Under the pieces are notes generated by a model that worked only from the letters and a program-made list of their open reading frames with translations, was not told where the DNA came from and made no database searches. A program made the translations under genes and the position numbers. From an uncultured Ruminococcus sp. (GTDB lineage: Bacteria > Bacillota > Clostridia > Lachnospirales > Lachnospiraceae), in the NCBI GenBank assembly GCA_900541505.1, contig UQKK01000016.1, positions 1 to 64,000 of the forward strand: a stretch of 64,000 nucleotides of DNA. The letters are read 5' to 3'. Of the stretch, positions 61,829-64,000 are shown piece after piece; position 1 is the first letter of the stretch, and each line of letters starts with the position of its first letter.

Positions 61829-63025
61829 ATGCGGCATTTGATACGATATACTTTCAAATCGAAAATACGGAATTTTAATATCTTGTTCTGGCCCTTTTTG
61901 TTTCCGCTGATACTGGCGACCTTTATGTATTTTTCTATCGGAAATATAGAGGAAGCGGATTTTGATGTCATCCCTGTGGCAGTGGTAGAAGGACAGCAGG
62001 ATACCGGGAAGACGACAGAAGGGCAATTGACGGGGCAGCAGGAGAGCCAGGCAGAAAGCGAGGGGCAGGATGTGTTTGCTGCCTTTCTGGAACAAGTCAG
62101 CGACAAGACAGATGAGGAAGATGGACTTATTTCTATCCGGCAGATGACAGAGGACGAGGCGCTGCACGCGCTGGAAGAAAAAGAGATAGACGGAATCTTC
62201 TATACAGGGGAGGAACCTTCTCTGACGGTGGGCGCAGGTGGGATGGCGCAGACAGTCCTGCAGGCGTTGCTTAACAGTTACGAAAATGGAAAACAGGTAT
62301 TGCTGAATGTGGCAGAGGACCATCCGGAGGGGATGGAGGCAGCAATCGAAAGCCTCTCCGGATTTGACAATCTGGTGAGTGAAGTATCCTTAGGCGGGAA
62401 AACAACGAATGGAAATTCTCAGTTTTTCTATGCCCTGGTGGGAATGGCATGCCTGTACGGGTGTTTCATCGGATTCGGCTCTGCCATGGATTTGCAGGCA
62501 AATCTGACTGCCCTTGCCGCACGCAAATGTGTGAGCCCCGCGCATAAGCTCAAACTGGTGCTCACGGAGATGCTGGTCTCTTTTGGAATCCATTTTTTCA
62601 ATATCCTGGTGCTCCTTGTCTATCTTAGGTTTGTGCTGCGGGTGGAATTTAACGGAAACTTTCTGTCCATGCTGCCGGTCTGCCTGCTGGGAAGTATGAT
62701 AGGTGTGGCGATGGGACAGTTTATCAGCAGTATCGGCAAGATGGGAGAGGGAATCAAAATAGGAATCCTGCTTGGCATTTCCATGGGCCTAAGTTTCTTT
62801 GCCGGATTGTTCAACGCGGAGATGAAAGACTATGTGGACCGCACGATTCCGCTTCTCAACCGGGTGAATCCGGCGGCTCTCATCTCGGATGCGCTGTACT
62901 GCATCCATGTATATGACGCACCGGAAAGGTATGTGAGAGATTTAGGGATTCTGGCAGTCTTTTGTGTGCTGCTCGTATTGGGGGCATTTCTGATAGTGAG
63001 GAGGGAACGCTATGACAGTATTTAA
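61829..63025 (+). CDS. ABC-2 type permease, LnrM-like
   Basis: A 398-aa permease of the ABC2_membrane_3 type: TM1 near residues 18-38, then a large extracytoplasmic domain (about 40-195) rich in Gln and Glu, and five helices at the C-terminus (ACLYGCFIGFGSAMDLQ onward). ATG 61829 follows AAGGAGAGAG. It lies 72 nt after the ATPase and overlaps the second permease by 14 nt. Confidence 0.87.
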   Translation: MRHLIRYTFKSKIRNFNILFWPFLFPLILATFMYFSIGNIEEADFDVIPVAVVEGQQDTGKTTEGQLTGQQESQAESEGQDVFAAFLEQVSDKTDEEDGLISIRQMTEDEALHALEEKEIDGIFYTGEEPSLTVGAGGMAQTVLQALLNSYENGKQVLLNVAEDHPEGMEAAIESLSGFDNLVSEVSLGGKTTNGNSQFFYALVGMACLYGCFIGFGSAMDLQANLTALAARKCVSPAHKLKLVLTEMLVSFGIHFFNILVLLVYLRFVLRVEFNGNFLSMLPVCLLGSMIGVAMGQFISSIGKMGEGIKIGILLGISMGLSFFAGLFNAEMKDYVDRTIPLLNRVNPAALISDALYCIHVYDAPERYVRDLGILAVFCVLLVLGAFLIVRRERYDSI

Positions 63026-64000
63026 AGCATATATGAAGGCGGCACGGAAAAATATCTGGGTCATGGTGCTGTATTTTACGATATTTTTCACGGTTACTGT
63101 GCTGTTTCAGAAGACAGCAGAGGACACACAGGGTTCAGGTATATACGAGGCGGAGGATGTGCCGATAGGCATTGTGGATGAAGACGGTGGGATACTCGCA
63201 GAAAGCTTCAAGGAGTATCTGGGGCAGACCAATACGATTCTGGAACTGGAAAATGATAAAGAAGTGCTGCAGGAGAATCTGTTCTACCGGAATGTAGGGT
63301 ATATCCTGCGGATACCAAAAGAGTTTGAAAAAAACTGCATCAAAGGTGAGGATAAGCTGGAGATTACAAAAGTGCCGGGCTCCTACAGCGGCTACTATGT
63401 GGACCAGCAGGTGAACAGCTTTTTGAACTATGTAAGGACCTATGCGGCAGCAGGCTTTTCGGCTGCAGAGACAGCGCAGAGGATACAGGAGAAAAAAGAG
63501 GGAGATGTCACACTGGTGGACTTCAGCGGAAATGCGGGGAAACTTAAGGACCATACCTATTATTACCGCTACATGCCGTTTCTGGTCATGAACGTACTCT
63601 GTTATGTGATGGGATATATTCTGATTGGATTTCGCAGAGGAAAGCTGCCCTCCAGAATGAAAGCGTCCGCCATGCCGATGCGCAGACAGAACATGCAGGG
63701 GCTTTTGGCTTCCGGCGTACTGGCACTGTGTCTGTGGCTCATTGTGACGGCTGCGGCAGTTCTGGTCTATGGACAGAAATTTACCGGAAGCGGAGGATTT
63801 ATCTACTGTGTTGTCAATTCGTTTGTATTGACAGCCGTGGCGCTTTCTCTGGCATATTTTATCGCCATGTGTGTGAAAGACTCTAACGCCTTAAGCGGGC
63901 TCGTCAACATTGTCACATTGGGAATGTGTTTCGTGTGCGGGGCATTCGTGCCTATGGACTACTTAAATAAAGGGGTGCGCACAGCGGCGCAGTTTTTGCC
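63012..64000 (+). CDS. ABC-2 type permease, LnrN-like (cut by the window edge)
   Basis: The first 329 codons of a second permease, open to the end of the window. Same design as its neighbour: TM1 (MVLYFTIFFTVTVLF), a soluble domain with VPIGIVDEDGG that is typical of YhgE/LnrN-type exporters, then four helices visible. It overlaps the previous gene by 14 nt. With one ATPase and two permeases the complex is probably a heterodimer. Export of amphipathic antibiotics is inferred from the family. Confidence 0.87.
   Translation, partial: MTVFKAYMKAARKNIWVMVLYFTIFFTVTVLFQKTAEDTQGSGIYEAEDVPIGIVDEDGGILAESFKEYLGQTNTILELENDKEVLQENLFYRNVGYILRIPKEFEKNCIKGEDKLEITKVPGSYSGYYVDQQVNSFLNYVRTYAAAGFSAAETAQRIQEKKEGDVTLVDFSGNAGKLKDHTYYYRYMPFLVMNVLCYVMGYILIGFRRGKLPSRMKASAMPMRRQNMQGLLASGVLALCLWLIVTAAAVLVYGQKFTGSGGFIYCVVNSFVLTAVALSLAYFIAMCVKDSNALSGLVNIVTLGMCFVCGAFVPMDYLNKGVRTAAQFL

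Overview
The window comes from the chromosome of a low-to-mid GC anaerobic Firmicute, most probably a gut member of the Lachnospiraceae. The evidence is the gene content and order (tig-clpP-clpX-lon-engB, holA-lepA-hemW-hrcA-grpE-dnaK-dnaJ, uvrC-hprK-glucokinase), the class III fructose-1,6-bisphosphatase, an orphan eukaryotic-type HisA, a rubredoxin, frequent strong AGGAGG ribosome binding sites, and many extended -10 promoters. It is almost entirely protein coding: about 54 genes, with no rRNA, tRNA, CRISPR array or complete insertion sequence that I can support.

Layout. 1-7.4 kb: an ABC exporter (-), tRNA-dihydrouridine synthase and PAP2 phosphatase (+), a DUF1846 protein (-) and ftsH (+). 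7.4-11.45 kb: an AT-richer accessory segment between ftsH and uvrC. It holds a MerR regulator with a textbook 19-bp-spacer promoter, a lipoprotein made of two copies of an unrecognised domain, a 3' fragment of a thpR-like gene, and a two-gene AAA ATPase/RloB pair that resembles abortive-infection systems. 11.5-15.5 kb: uvrC, hprK and a ROK glucokinase. 15.7-22.8 kb: PBP1A with a repetitive tail, yigZ, hpf, a PsiE-like protein and typA. 22.9-35.2 kb: a two-OB SSB-like protein, dapB, fbp, a short sigma-70 factor, an acidic lipoprotein, hisA, secA, prfB (with its programmed frameshift), homoserine dehydrogenase and an ApgM-type phosphomutase homologue. 35.5-37.3 kb: an Xre regulator, a CYTH protein and a DJ-1/PfpI protein.

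37.4-45.1 kb is the protein quality-control block tig-clpP-clpX-lon-engB, followed by an AI-2E/YtvI-type membrane protein and rubredoxin. 45.3-47.2 kb is a GntR (YtrA-type) regulator with its ABC transporter, preceded by a striking operator. 47.3-51.4 kb has holA, lepA and hemW. 51.4-56.5 kb is the CIRCE-controlled hrcA-grpE-dnaK-dnaJ heat-shock operon. 56.6-60.6 kb (-) encodes a glycogen debranching enzyme translationally linked to a NarL/LuxR-type two-component system. From 60.8 kb a divergent LnrLMN-like ABC transporter runs off the right edge, with palindromes between the two units that could bind the response regulator.

The main themes are protein folding and turnover, translation, and membrane export modules each next to its own regulator. 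I did not find a clearly unprecedented system. The best candidates for something undescribed are the 7.6-11.45 kb accessory segment, the orphan hisA, the ApgM homologue placed behind homoserine dehydrogenase, and the glgX-two-component coupling. Promoter, terminator and hairpin calls were made by eye.
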